From positions 822,813 through 886,812 of the forward strand of contig BCHH01000012.1 in NCBI GenBank assembly GCA_001599595.1: 64,000 bases of DNA, read 5' to 3'. The DNA is from Beverwykella pulmonaria. Its lineage: Eukaryota; Ascomycota; Dothideomycetes; Pleosporales; Melanommataceae. The notes under the pieces were generated by a model that saw only the letters and a list, made by a program, of their open reading frames with translations, was not told the DNA's origin and did not search any database. Both the position numbers and the translations under genes were made by a program. Shown in pieces: positions 33,746 through 44,988 of the stretch; within the stretch, counting starts at the first letter, position 1, and each line of letters opens with the position of its first letter.

Positions 33746-35567
33746 TGGAATCGGTGAGAGGAATAATTCTTGATATGAGTTCGAATATAAATTTCGAAGT
33801 TGATAAACTAAAAAGCAGATGTTTAGGGGCATGCAGATTGAGATGGAAGAGAAATAAAGGAGATATTTAGCGAAACGGTGCGTGGTCTTGGAAGAAATAC
33901 GAAACGGAGGCTGAAGTGAATGAACGATCTAGCGCCTAGTAATTGCGGTTTCTGCGCGAGAGGCCGAGGAATGTGCATTGGTGTGCACATGTCGCACACC
34001 TCACGCAAGTCTAAACCCATCACCCTCTGCGGAGCAATACCAGCCCGATCTATAACAATTGAGGTTGCTCTATTGACCGGTCAGCCCATCCTATGAGAGC
34101 GAGATGTTACAGGAAGCCCACAAAATATAGGTGCCAACACGACAATTTTGCGTCCGACGAAAAGCCCCAGGTCGGAGTCATGGTGGTCAGGCGGAATTGT
34201 AGTGTTCTGATGATTTCTTTTAGCTTGGGTTAGTTCACGGGTAGGGACGGATTGAATCGACAATCTCAGCGGACATCGATTATTGGTTCTCCAATGGCTG
34301 TCCAAACGGTCTCCTCAAAAGCCTTGTCTAGATCCTCGACAGCGCTGTCTCGCGCCGCGATAGGGTTTGTGGAAGCGGGGCAGTTGACGCACGCCCGCCG
34401 CTGAGCCAGATATCGCCCATGTTTCACGACTGGCTATAGGAGATGATTTCCCGGATATCGGAGTTGGTGGGTTGGTGGGTGTTGCTGTCTTTGCTGGAGA
34501 GGTTGTTGGAGCTAAAGTAGCTTCGTCCGAGACCTTCGAGGTCGCGCTGTGATGTTTATTGGGAATGCTCTGTCATTTTAGGCATAGTTTCGGATTCGTG
34601 GACATGTTTGTTTCGATGGCAAGGTGCGTTGTGGATGTTCTTGTTGGAGTAGGAGGGAGCTAATTATCGCCTCCAAGATGACGCTAAGTTCGAAACCTGA
34701 AGCTTGTTTGCCAATATCCTTTAACATCCAAACGCATACCGAGCTTTCCGCAATAGTGACGATCAAGCAGCCATCCATAGTATGTGGTGAAATGCAAGGA
34801 TCTAGTTCAGTGACGTCAGTGTTCCACGAAGCCGCGGAAGTGCACGCTCAGTTCTCTAACCACTTACAAAGGTACACAGCTCATATTCGACTCTTTTTCT
34901 CTTTCTCGCGACTTTCCTAATGCAACAGAAAAATATATATACTGCAAGCGTCCGATGAAGTGGACTCCCAACCCTACATCTACGGGGGGCTTGGATACTT
35001 ACCTAATTTGTTACATTCGAAAATCGGGTAGTTTCCTTAGTAGGCATTGCTCAGTTCCTCAACTTCTCACTTTTGCCGCCCAAACCCGTGATTCCTGTGA
35101 ATTCATCGATGAACACGTCTAAATCAGTCACAACCATGTCTTAACGATTGTTGTAAATTGAGGCTGTAATCAGCCATACAAAAAGCCTATACTAACTGTT
35201 TTTAAGAGTAGTAGGAGCGCGATTACAAGATCAAACCCAGAGTTTGTGCTGCCTGCTGGCTCAACGCGTTCGAAGACTGCTCCTAAGGTTACAAATCCAG
35301 CTCTACAAGGGGGTAAAAAGGCCAGAGCAGTGTGTCGTGGGTGTGTACGATGGCGATTTCAACTTGTTGCTTACTAGTCTCCAGCACCTGCGAAGCCTAC
35401 GGTAGGGCTGCCTCCGTGTCCACTCGCTACTGACTTCGCTTCACGTGCCTCGCTATTGCTGTGCCTCACTAGAGCAAACAAAAGCCTAGCGACCTACGTT
35501 ACTTGTTCCTGCGTTTGTCCCCCCAACACTTTACAGCTTTGGAACAACGTAGAAGGAAAAAATTTGG
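33746..35567. other. Gene-poor stretch with second repeat copy
   Basis: 1.8 kb without a firm gene. The minus strand at about 34,275-34,560 has two overlapping coding-like frames (one Pro/Thr-rich, the other ending in DLDKAFEETVWTAIGEP before a stop) that may be a gene fragment. The repeat copy at 34,941-35,001 follows a TATATATA run. Confidence 0.35.
34941..35001. repeat. Dispersed ~60-bp repeat, copy 2
   Basis: Begins ACTGCAAGCGTCCGATGAAG and ends GGGGGGCTTGGATACTTA. See the copy at 31,218-31,277. It lies about 570 bp upstream of the broken F-box gene and just after AAAAATATATAT. Confidence 0.6.
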
Positions 35568-36336
35568 ATGGCGGTCTATCTTCAGCTCATAATACTCCCG
35601 GCAGAGCTACTCCTTAGGGTCTATGAAGTGCTTCCGTCATTCATCGACGCTCTTAGGTTACGTGCAACATGTCATACCCTACACGGCGTGTGGACAGATC
35701 ACCGAACTGCAATCGTCAACGAGATTGTTACAAACCAGTTTGAGTGCTACCTATATGCTCGACAACTGCTCGCAAAACAACGGCATGGTGTGCCACTAGA
35801 CCAGAGAGATCTGTCTGATCGTGATTTGTCCAAGTTGTACGAAATGCAAGGCGGGTCGAGGAAGTCATTGCGGATATTGAACAGAAATTGCTTCCTGGAC
35901 TGAAAGGTAAGTCTAGTACATGATCGCTCTATTGTTAGTGGGCATTCCGACCTTCCCAGTCGACGGCCTGCCAGAGGGTAAACGAAGTACGATCTATGAA
36001 GGAAACAACGCACATCCACCTACCTTGACGCGCACTAAACGCCTTCGCATGATAAGAGCCTGCTATCAGATATGGTACTTAATTTACTGCCCGGAGGAAC
36101 CCCTCAAGCCAATTGTGTCCTCCATGCGACCAAGGGAATTGTTTTATTTCGATAAACTTGTAAATTGGGCGCGTGTGACAAATTTTCCGAGGGGGAACAG
36201 ATGGGACATCTTCCTGATGTTCAAGGCGTCGAGAAGGTCTGTTGGTCAACTCTATTATGACGCGTACCGTTGCAGGCCGCCCGTTTTTCAAACATATGAG
36301 GGCCCCGAGGTTCCTGTGGAAATGTTCGTCATATAG
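35568..36336 (+). pseudogene. F-box-like gene with a one-base frameshift
   Basis: The ATG at 35568 opens a fungal F-box-like protein (LPAELLLRVYEVLPSFIDAL, then LRATCHTLHGVW). Near 35,841-35,846 the frame is lost: the expected family continuation NARRVEEVIADIEQKLLPGL reads on in the frame that follows if one A is missing from the GAAATG run. That second frame runs to a donor at 35,907, an intron of 53 nt ends at 35,959, and exon 2 (35,960-36,336) continues in phase with HPPTLTRTKRLRMIRACYQIW to a proper stop. The total would be close to 238 residues. So all parts are present and only one base is off. Either the gene is freshly broken or the base is an error in the sequence. Confidence 0.65.
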
Positions 36337-37212
36337 GACCACCGGCAAGACAATTTGAAGAGTCTCATCTGTAAAAGGCCATTGTCAAATCTGCAATGGG
36401 ATGCACAAGTTAAGCCGCTAGAGCATTTATGGGATTATGAACCTGGGGACGAGTTGCTTATTTCAGAAGACTAGTCGGTAGCTTGAAAAAATTTCTGCTT
36501 TTAAATCTAGTCCTGAACCTAAGGTGTCGTGGTTCACGCTTGAATAAGAAAATAATCGAAGTAGCAAACAATGCCTAACATCACTAGTAAAAAATCAGAT
36601 GGTGGGGTGGAGTAAAAGGGTGTGATATAGAAAATCACGAGGGTAGAACGCGACTCGCAGCCATGCGATGTCCGAAGCAGCAATGCACTGAAGGAGAGGG
36701 ATGATCAATGTGGAGGTTTGGCAGTAGACTGTTGCAATTTCGTTGTATTTAGCTACCAAACAAAAAGAAAGAGATGTGTGATAAAGACAGAAGAAATATT
36801 CGTGATCTCATTGGGGTGAGGGTCGTGTGTTCGGCAAGGTTGTCGGTTCATTCGATCGGTTTCCTTGGTGTCTTCGTTGTTTGTTTTCCGTTGTGTCTGG
36901 AGGGGCGAGGTGTTCGAATACCTATATATATGTCGTGTTAAGTGATGATGAAGCAAGCAGCTGACAGAGAAACCAAGACTCGTTCCTTGCACCATGCACC
37001 CAAGCCTTCAACCCGTGCCTGGGGTAGATTCGAGCAAAGTAACTCTTCGCTACGGGGCAATGGTAATCGGCGTCAATGTCTGTCGTAAAAGGCTCTTCTT
37101 CCGCCGTCATTTTCTCTCCTTCCCTCCACCCTTTCCCCTCCACTCTCATCCCTCTATCCGCACCAGAACACAGTGTTATTGAAAGGAGTTATGCAAGGCC
37201 GACATTCTATCC
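36337..37212. other. Intergenic, convergent
   Basis: 876 bp between the F-box stop and the stop of the CRN-like gene. No gene seen. Confidence 0.45.
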
Positions 37213-39859
37213 TCAACCTTCCTGTGGTGCCTTGGCTAGCTCAATCACCGGTACAAACATAACGTACTGCTTGAGGTTTTCCCACGAGGCATCTGGCTGT
37301 CGCTGTTTCGAATTGTTTAAGACTTGCCTCCGTGCAGGTATTTTCAATCCATCTATCTCATTTTTATGGGTCAACAAAACGAGAACAAAGTGGTAGTAAA
37401 TCTTGACTCTTTTCCGGCTTGGGGGGATAGCATTCCTGACCTGATTGAGTCCTTTGGCGACGATTTCGTGATTTGGATCCACAGTTAACTGAAGGAAGAT
37501 GATGTTGATGTCTGCTCTACCCCTCTGTGGTATGCCTATAAAGAGAGCGGCGTCCCAGCTTGCCCAATTCTGTCCGCAAGGGATAAGAAATTGAATGGCC
37601 GGAGGGTCACCGGGGTTAGGAGTCACCGCTTTTATCGCCTCTTTAAGTTCCTTCTTGGAATATAAGCTTCCATCGGTGTCCTTTCCGACAGAGATCCATT
37701 TGGGCGTTGATTCTAGCCTCAAATCATTCCATGGCATAGTCGCAGCATTTGCGGAAGACGATTCTGGATGCGGGCCGTTCTTTGAGTGTAACATGTAGCA
37801 CCGTGGCATTATGTTGGGATCTTGCTTTCGAAATTTCTGTAGAAACATCGTCTGAAATCGTTTCCTAGCGGCAACGCGAGTCTCAGGGTTGCGGAGGAAA
37901 ATGTTTAGGGTCTGCCAATTTAGTTTCCACTCCTGTGCTTCTTGAACTTTGGAAACAAGCTGAGCAATGCGCAAAGTCGCGAAATTAAGATCATACTGAT
38001 CTGTTGTGTTGTTGCGCCTGTCCATATTGACTAAGATACTTGGTATCATCAAACTAGTCCTGGTGTCGCGAATCTGATGTATATTGTCAAGCGGTGGACC
38101 TGATAGCATTCCTTCAATAAGCCCTATTACTTTTTGCTGTTGGTTCTGATACCATGTAGAAAGGGTTCCCTTTTTTAAATAAGAAATTGCGTCTTCGCAA
38201 TCTGATTGGCAGCGTCAGAAATCTCTGCTCCATTCTTGATACATCCAATAGATAATGAAGCTGTCAATCTTCTGAATTCGGGACCTTGATTAGGTGGGCT
38301 TAGTTAGCAGGCAACTAGTAAGAGATATCCAAGAGTTCAACTTACAACAGATAAACAACCTCATGGCATGAAGGTCGTGGCACAATCAGTTCACGGGCTC
38401 GTGATTGCTTTGTCCAATCTTTCAAATTTGTCTTCGCCAAGATGTTTGGCGAAGTCACAACAATAATTTTGCTGCAGAAATTGAGAATGTCCTCTGGATA
38501 TATTTGAGTACCGTCTGCGCTCACGAGTAGATACCATGGTTTTCCATCTCTATACGTTAAAGCGTCTTCTCTGAAGACTTCATGGACGCCATCATCATCA
38601 AAGGCATACCCCACACCCCTGTTAGCTGTACGCGACTGGAGGATAACGCGCTGACCCTGGGCGATGAGGTGGAAGAGTACGTATCCGACAAGGGCAACGC
38701 TCTTGCCTAGATTATGGTTAGTTATGCAAACTGAGGAAGACATGAAGGCTAAAAATAGGGGTAAACACTTACCAATACCTGGATTACCGATAACAACAAG
38801 TCGTTTGGGAAAGGATTCGCTATCGAGTTCTCTAACTAATTCCACCATCCATGATTGAGCCAGTAAGGGCCGTTGGATATCCTCATTCAAAGGAGAAAAA
38901 GGTTTGGGAGGAGGCTCAGCGTCGATGTAGCGGATTGTAACGGTGCCTGATTTTGCTGCATTGTAGGCTTCTTGCAGATCATCCAATGCTTGCTTTACCT
39001 TGTGATTGTCGTTATCCTCCTTAGCTTTGCTGGCGTCCTGAAGGGCATTACTGAGGGCTTCGCATGCCTCATTTAGCGTCTGATCATGCATGGGAAAGCT
39101 GAAATTTTCCACTTTATCAATTTCTTCCTTCCTTTTATTGCGAAGAGCTCTGGCAGAAGTGTAGAACTTTTCCCATTCAGAAGTAGTATCCACAAATTTC
39201 CGGTTTGTGCTCCCTGTGGATATAATGGAATCTACGTGAGCGGTGTCAGACGTCTCCACATTTTCGTTCTGTTTTCTGATTTCTGTGACGTCGTTAGCTT
39301 GCAGTCTACGTGGCGTGCATGGCATGAAAGATAGTAACTTACCCTGCTCTTTCACGAGCTTCCCTGATAGACGCCCAAGCGTTGCGGCTACTCCAGGAGA
39401 TACTCCACAATAATCTGCGAAGAAGCGCGCATCGCCGTTACAGTCCAAGAAAGCCTCCCCGGTGATGCAACACTTTCTTAAATTATTGCAGTCCTTCTCA
39501 CTAAGTGGGACAACTTTCGTTCGCTGGATCCACCCAATCAGCTCATCCACAGTCCATTCCGCTGGGGGTTTTGTGCGGCTGGCTTGCTTGGGGCGATGTT
39601 CTAGTTTCCGTCTCTTTGGAGGACTTGTATGGCTGGCCTCGGGCTCGTGTTCTACTTGGGTAACCATGGCGGCTGGCGATATTTGAAGGGGTTCCGCATC
39701 GCGCCCGTGCCCTTGTAACCGCTTCTTCGACGTGGGAACTGAAGGAGGAGGAGGAGGAGGAGGAGGAGGAGAGAGAGGTATGTCAAAGATGTCGAATTCG
39801 GCATCCTTCTTCTTGCTGCGACCCGCCGTCGAAGAGGCGGAAGATTTCGACCTAGCCAT
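37213..39859 (-). pseudogene. Crinkler/RHS-type P-loop NTPase with nuclease-like C terminus, one in-frame stop
   Basis: Four exons (39859-39343, 39282-38773, 38706-38346, 38284-37213), with introns of 60, 66 and 61 nt and clean signals (CTAACTA branch in the last), keep one frame of 820 codons. Codon 486 (38,217-38,215) is TGA, so translation would stop at 485 aa. The N terminus is Ser/Lys-rich with nine prolines. A helical SAM-like unit lies at about 92-160 (EWTVDELIGWIQ). The P-loop (VVIGNPGIGKS, about 336-344) is completed by the second splice. RVILQSRT, the WYLLVSADG strand and KIIVVTSPN follow, as in CRN/RHS NTPases. After the stop, at roughly 650-760, D-x-n-FLQLTVDPNHEI resembles the PD-(D/E)XK-like nuclease of that class. 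Members are proposed effectors or genome-conflict proteins. Whether this copy is dead, leaky or mis-sequenced is open. Confidence 0.65.
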
Positions 39860-39908
39860 ATCGGGGCAGCTGTATTTGTATGTTTCAGGAGAAGAACTAG
39901 TTTGTGAT

Positions 39909-40166
<258 letters not shown>

Positions 40167-40273
40167 GGAGAGATGGAGTGAGATTGCTTTCGGTAAAGAG
40201 AGCGTGACATCACTAGGCAACAGCGAGCAGTGGTGGAAGACACCAGCAGCAGCAGCAGAGGCAAGCGACTCAA

Positions 40274-41335
40274 CAGCTATACTGCTTGCAGAACGACGAT
40301 ACAGTGTTAAGCGGCTCGTCAACAGGGCCCCTAAGGGAGCAGGCTACTGCGCAGATCAATAGGGGTTAAGCATGCAATACAGTACATGGTGATTCAGCAG
40401 TGCAAACAGCAATATACCAGTATCACAGTGGGTGGCAGGGGCAGACTGTGGATATCAAGCTCGCTGGCTCAGCGGCGGATCAGCAACACCTCGGACACCA
40501 CCACAGCTGTCGTACCACAACCTTTGCAATTAGAGATAGCCTTTAGTGTTTCATTAGGAAGGGTAAATTAATGAATATTCAATTAAGTATGCGTAGAGGG
40601 GCTTCGCGTGGTGAATTGAGTACTAGAAAGAGGAGGTTGCTGGGGAAGGCGCGCATACTCGTCGTAGGCGCGATACATGCCGGAAAACACGTTACTACAA
40701 CGCCAGAAAACCTTTACTGTAGGCTACCTATATTGACCTGTACAGCCTTACTCTTTCTAGGTCATATCAACGCGATGTGGGCGGTTACTAATGGGTCATG
40801 AGCAACTTCACAAAAGTCGTTGATTTGACTGGGAAAATCGATGTTGAGAAATAAAGCGATTATGCCGATTTTCCACCCTCACAAACCGCTCAACACCCTC
40901 GTCCGTCATACAACATCGCTTGGATTGTGAAACATGCAGTCCCTCAAAATCGCCTTATGTCCCCCAACGTCATGAATTCTAGATCGCCATCACAGCACTG
41001 CAGATCCAGGATAAAGTCCATCGACAAGATCCCTGGTTCCCGACCGTAGAGCCGCACCACCAACCAGGACCGTCTTCCCGGTGCAATTTATCCGTCAATC
41101 TCGAGCACCCCCACAGCCTTTCAGGGACCAGGACGGCGTTTGCTCCAGATGCCGTCAATCGCCGTTGCTTTATTAGGGTTCGTGTCGATGGATTTCCGGG
41201 TGTCCGCAATATGTGGCCCGCTTTTACGCTTGGTTTGTGTTGGGGTTTAAAGATGAGATCGTGGGCGTGCAAAGGGCAGGCGCGTCAGCTTGCGTTCTCT
41301 CTGAGGGTTGATTGTTAGCAGAGCGACTTTGCAAG
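40274..41335. other. Divergent intergenic region
   Basis: About 1.06 kb between the CRN-like gene and the SGNH hydrolase. No gene seen. Both promoters should lie here. Confidence 0.45.
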
Positions 41336-42740
41336 ATGTTTCGAACTCGCTTCTTCATTGCGGTCCTTGGATGGGCCTCGGTATTGGTTCACGGTGAATA
41401 CATCGACGGACCAGCCGTCTCCAAACGCGCACCCGCAATTCGACCCAATCCTCCAAATGGCCGTTGGATAGACACCTGGGCCTCGATGCCGCAACTCACC
41501 GAGCCTGCGAATTTACCTCCGGCACCATTTGTACATACAACCCCATCCTTCTCCTCTCCCTACAGCCTACTAACCCTCCTCTCAGAACCAAACCGGCGCC
41601 GTCTTTGTAAACTCTACTATCCGACAGACTCTGCACCTCTCCGTGGGCGCGTCGCAGATCCGACTTAAGATCTCGAATGTATTTGGGGGGAGTAATTTGC
41701 CGATTACAGCTGTTACGGTAGCGCTGCCTGCGAATGATACAGCAGGCATCCATCAAATCCAGCCCAAGACAGTGCAAAAGGTCTCCTTCTCGGGAGGCGA
41801 CTCAATTTCGATTCCCAACGGCGCGCTCGCGGTGTCTGATCCGTTGAACTTTAAAGTAAAAGCTCAGTCTATACTCACAGTAACCATCTACCTTGCCTCA
41901 GGCCAGACGACAAATAGTATCACCAGCCATCCCGGCAGTCGAACAACGAGTTTCTGGCAGTTCGGGAATGCCGTCTCCTCGCCCTATTTAGACATCAAAG
42001 ATGCTACCCAGTCGGCGGCGCACTGGTACTTCCTCTCGAGCATCGAAGCCTGGGTCCCGCCCACCTTTAGCAGTCTCGTCATCGTAGGGGATAGCATCAC
42101 AGACGGTCGCGGCTCGACAACAAACGCGAATAATAGATGGCCTGATCTCCTGCTTGCGCGTCTCCAAGGGTCGACCTCCACCTCTCATGTATCAATTGCC
42201 AATTTAGCAGCCGGAGGAAACAGAGTGCTCGCCGACGGCCTGGGCCCCAATGCTTTAGGTCGTATCGACCGCGACGTGCTCGCGCATCCAGGCGTGCAAT
42301 ACGCCATGCTATTCGAAGGCGTAAACGACATTGGCACCGCGGACGCGACGCCCGCCGCCCAAGCCGCGGTCTACGATGCGCTCATCGTCGCCTATACCCA
42401 GATCGTGACGCGCATCCACGGCCATGGGATCCCGGTTTTCGCAGCGACTATTACTCCTTTCTCGGCTCCGGCAAATTTTACCGGACAACCATATTCGCAT
42501 CCTGAGAGGGAGAGGACTAGAGTGAAAGTCAATACTTGGATAAAGACGAGTGGGGTGTTCGATGCGGTGGTGGATTTTGATAAGATGCTGGCAGATCCCA
42601 AAATTCCGAGTCAGTTGGCCAAGGAGTGGGACAGCGGGGATTATCTACACCCCAGCGTGAAGGGTTATCAGAGGTTGGCAGATTTATTTCCTGTGGGCGT
42701 GTTTGGGGAGTGGAGGGGTGGTGCGGATGAGTTTATGTAG
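41336..42740 (+). CDS. Secreted SGNH/GDSL-type hydrolase
   Basis: Two exons (41336-41530 and 41586-42740; 55-nt intron with a TACTAAC branch site, phase 0) give 449 aa. A signal peptide is evident (MFRTRFFIAVLGWASVLVHG). The catalytic blocks are in order: IVGDSITDGRG (nucleophile Ser235), LAAGGN (oxyanion Gly near 275), FEGVNDIG (Asn312), and DYLHPSVKGY (Asp417/His420). The N-terminal 200 residues form a beta-rich domain (WIDTWASMPQ, IRQTLHLSVG, LKISNVFG), as in fungal extracellular GDSL esterases that act on polysaccharide acetyl groups or esters. It probably acts outside the cell on plant or lipid esters; the exact substrate is unknown. The ATG at 41336 is chosen because it leaves a clean signal peptide. 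Confidence 0.88.
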
Positions 42741-44029
42741 GTTGAGTGGGACACAAGGTAGATTTGGCAGATTTGGCAATGAGGAGTTTGAATTTACGTG
42801 TGCTTTGAGGTAAGGGATTTGAACATACAAAGAAGTAAATAAGTATATATCTGCATTCACGGTTTTTCCTTTGTTCAGAATCTATCTCTCGTTCAAATCG
42901 GCAGTGTTGAGACAACTTGACCTATCCCGTTCTCATGTACACACTTCCAAGGCAGACATGAGCGCCACAATGAAAGAGCGAGAGCAGAACAAGTACGCAG
43001 GAATCCAGGTCTCTCTATTCACAAACGAGCAAGATCTCGACTCTCACAGCGGTAATATGGCAGCCGTCGGCGCTCCAAATGCGTGAACACAGCCTCTTCG
43101 GCTGGCAGCGTAAGAACGAGGGTATGGCGGTAAGAACTGTGCCCATTCCGAGTGCACTATGAGTCTGAGATGGGTGACATGCAGCGCAAGACTAGCCAGC
43201 CACAGGTAGGCGGAAATAGCTAAGTTACTGAATTCAGTGGTAGGGTTACCGAGTACTTTTGCGGATGGTATGTAACCTGAGCGTCTGTGCGGAACATCGA
43301 CGTCACTAGATTGGGCCCAACATTTTGTCCACTTGTGTGTTGATGGTCGCCGATCGTCACAATTACCGCTCGGTTTGCGTCTAGATGTTGAAGGATGTTG
43401 GTAAACAAGCTTTGAGTTGGGAGTTTCGTGTGCTAGTCCTGTTGTTGGTATTACGGTGGATTGCTCTATAGATAACAATGACTCAGAAGGGGGACTGTGT
43501 GGATTAAGCGAGATCCGCACAGGCATAAATATACGGCCCCGGCAATTTAGAAGGAGGACACACCCGAGAATCAAAACCTACAATTGGCAAGCTTGCAGAG
43601 GACTTCGACGTCGCTGCTAGCCCTTGCTACGTAGAAGATTCGTGGTCACAAGCAATCCATACTCTTTCTACCGTAACCTGCGCTCTTGCACCGCCGTGGA
43701 CTAGCGTTCTGCGAAACCCACGGGCAGTCGAGTAACAGCGCCTATAGTACCTTCCCATTTCACGGGCGGGTATACCGACACCTGTGGTAGGGGTCAAAGA
43801 AACAAAGGTAACAAAAACCCTGCTATACGGCCTGAATCCTATGATCGCTACATGGGGCTCGTCGTCGCACTCGGCAGGTACTACCCAAATAACCCAGGAG
43901 TTCCACTTAGAGCCTCAAGTCGCAACTCTCTGGACGTCGTTATACCTCCTCGGTTTTTAGAACAAGTCCAGAGCAACGGAATCCCATCAGTGAGATATAT
44001 GGATGCAGGATTACGGTGCTGGGGCCCGC
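42741..44029. other. Gene-poor stretch
   Basis: 1.29 kb with no firm gene. Some of 43,620-44,030 may be the eroded N-terminal half of the MFS relic that becomes readable from about 44,030, but I cannot align it. Confidence 0.4.
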
Positions 44030-44739
44030 AACTTCTACTTGTGCGGAAAGCGCAGCGTCTGTGCCATGAGCCCGGGAACTGGGCGTTGCACCCTAAATTC
44101 TAAGAGTTGGATGTCAGCCTCGTCGAGATAGCGCACAAGTTCCTCTTCCGCCTAGTCCAGCTGTTGATCAAGCCCATCTGCTTCCTCACACCGTCCACGC
44201 TTCCTTCCGCTACGGTATGCTGTGCATGCAACTGGGTGGTTCCCAATCATATTTGGCGAGATCGGGCTGGAGGCCTCTTGTGTCACGCTGCCGTTGCCGT
44301 CCATCCTCACCGGTGCCGTCTTTGGTGCCCGGCCAATATATGTAATCAGATGCTATACAGTAAAGCGTACCACGCGGCGGGCAATCGCGCCGCACCTGAG
44401 AAACGACTCTCACTGATGATGGTAGGCTCTGTACTCTTTGCCGATGTCCAATTCATCATGGGCTAGACTTCGCCCTACGATATCACATTGGTTGCGCCGC
44501 GCATCAGGCCGGCTGGGCTGAATTATCTGGTCAATACGTTTACGGCGTATGCGGCATCCGCAGTGGCAGCGAATATATTCATGAGGAGTTGCTTTGCCTG
44601 CGCGTTTCTGTTGGTCGTCGGATCGTTGTATCATAACATTGGTGTCGGGCCCGGGTGCAGGGAGATTTCTCGACCGTTGATTCTTGTCTCGTTCTTGATT
44701 TATGTGTATGGCAAGAGGACTCGAAATGCGAGCAATTAG
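44030..44739 (+). pseudogene. MFS transporter relic, C-terminal half
   Basis: Successive pieces of a DHA1-type MFS transporter can be read in order but in changing frames: LLLVRKAQRLCHEPGNWALH, a TAA at 44,101-44,103, then SLVEIAHKFLFRLVQLLIKP, FPIIFGEIGLEASCVTLPLP, EKRLSLMMVGSVLFADVQF, and finally NYLVNTFTAYAASAVAANIF to SFLIYVYGKRTR and a stop at 44,739. The order and spacing match the cytosolic loop to helix 12 of the family, so about the last 240 residues remain with several frameshifts and at least one stop. It is a sister of the relic at 31,740-31,992. Confidence 0.75.
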
Positions 44740-44988
44740 AGTGCGTTGAGTGTATATGATTGAGCCTGGTAGTAAGGGGACATGTTTGTATTCTTAGTTG
44801 TACCGTGATTGTTGTCTAAGCGTCGGCATCTGAGTTTTGAGAGCGATTTGTGCACAATTATTGAGGACTGATAATAGTATTGAGTTAGCCTTGTGTGGCA
44901 TTACTGGGCGTAGTTTATATATGATCGCTATATTTAGGTAGCACCGAGTTAACCCTTTTGCCTCAGTGGTTGGATTCGTCTCATTGCA

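Noticed and set aside
35907..35938. A 32-nt intron in the broken F-box gene
   Set aside because: Too short for a fungal intron. The acceptor ending at 35,959 gives 53 nt and the same phase.
38179..38239. A short intron (GTATCA to CAATCAG, 41 nt) to remove the TGA in the CRN-like gene
   Set aside because: It is too short, has no branch site, and 41 nt would break the frame that is otherwise continuous on both sides.
43044..43574. 176-codon minus-strand frame
   Set aside because: No recognisable content, and several stop-free frames overlap on both strands.
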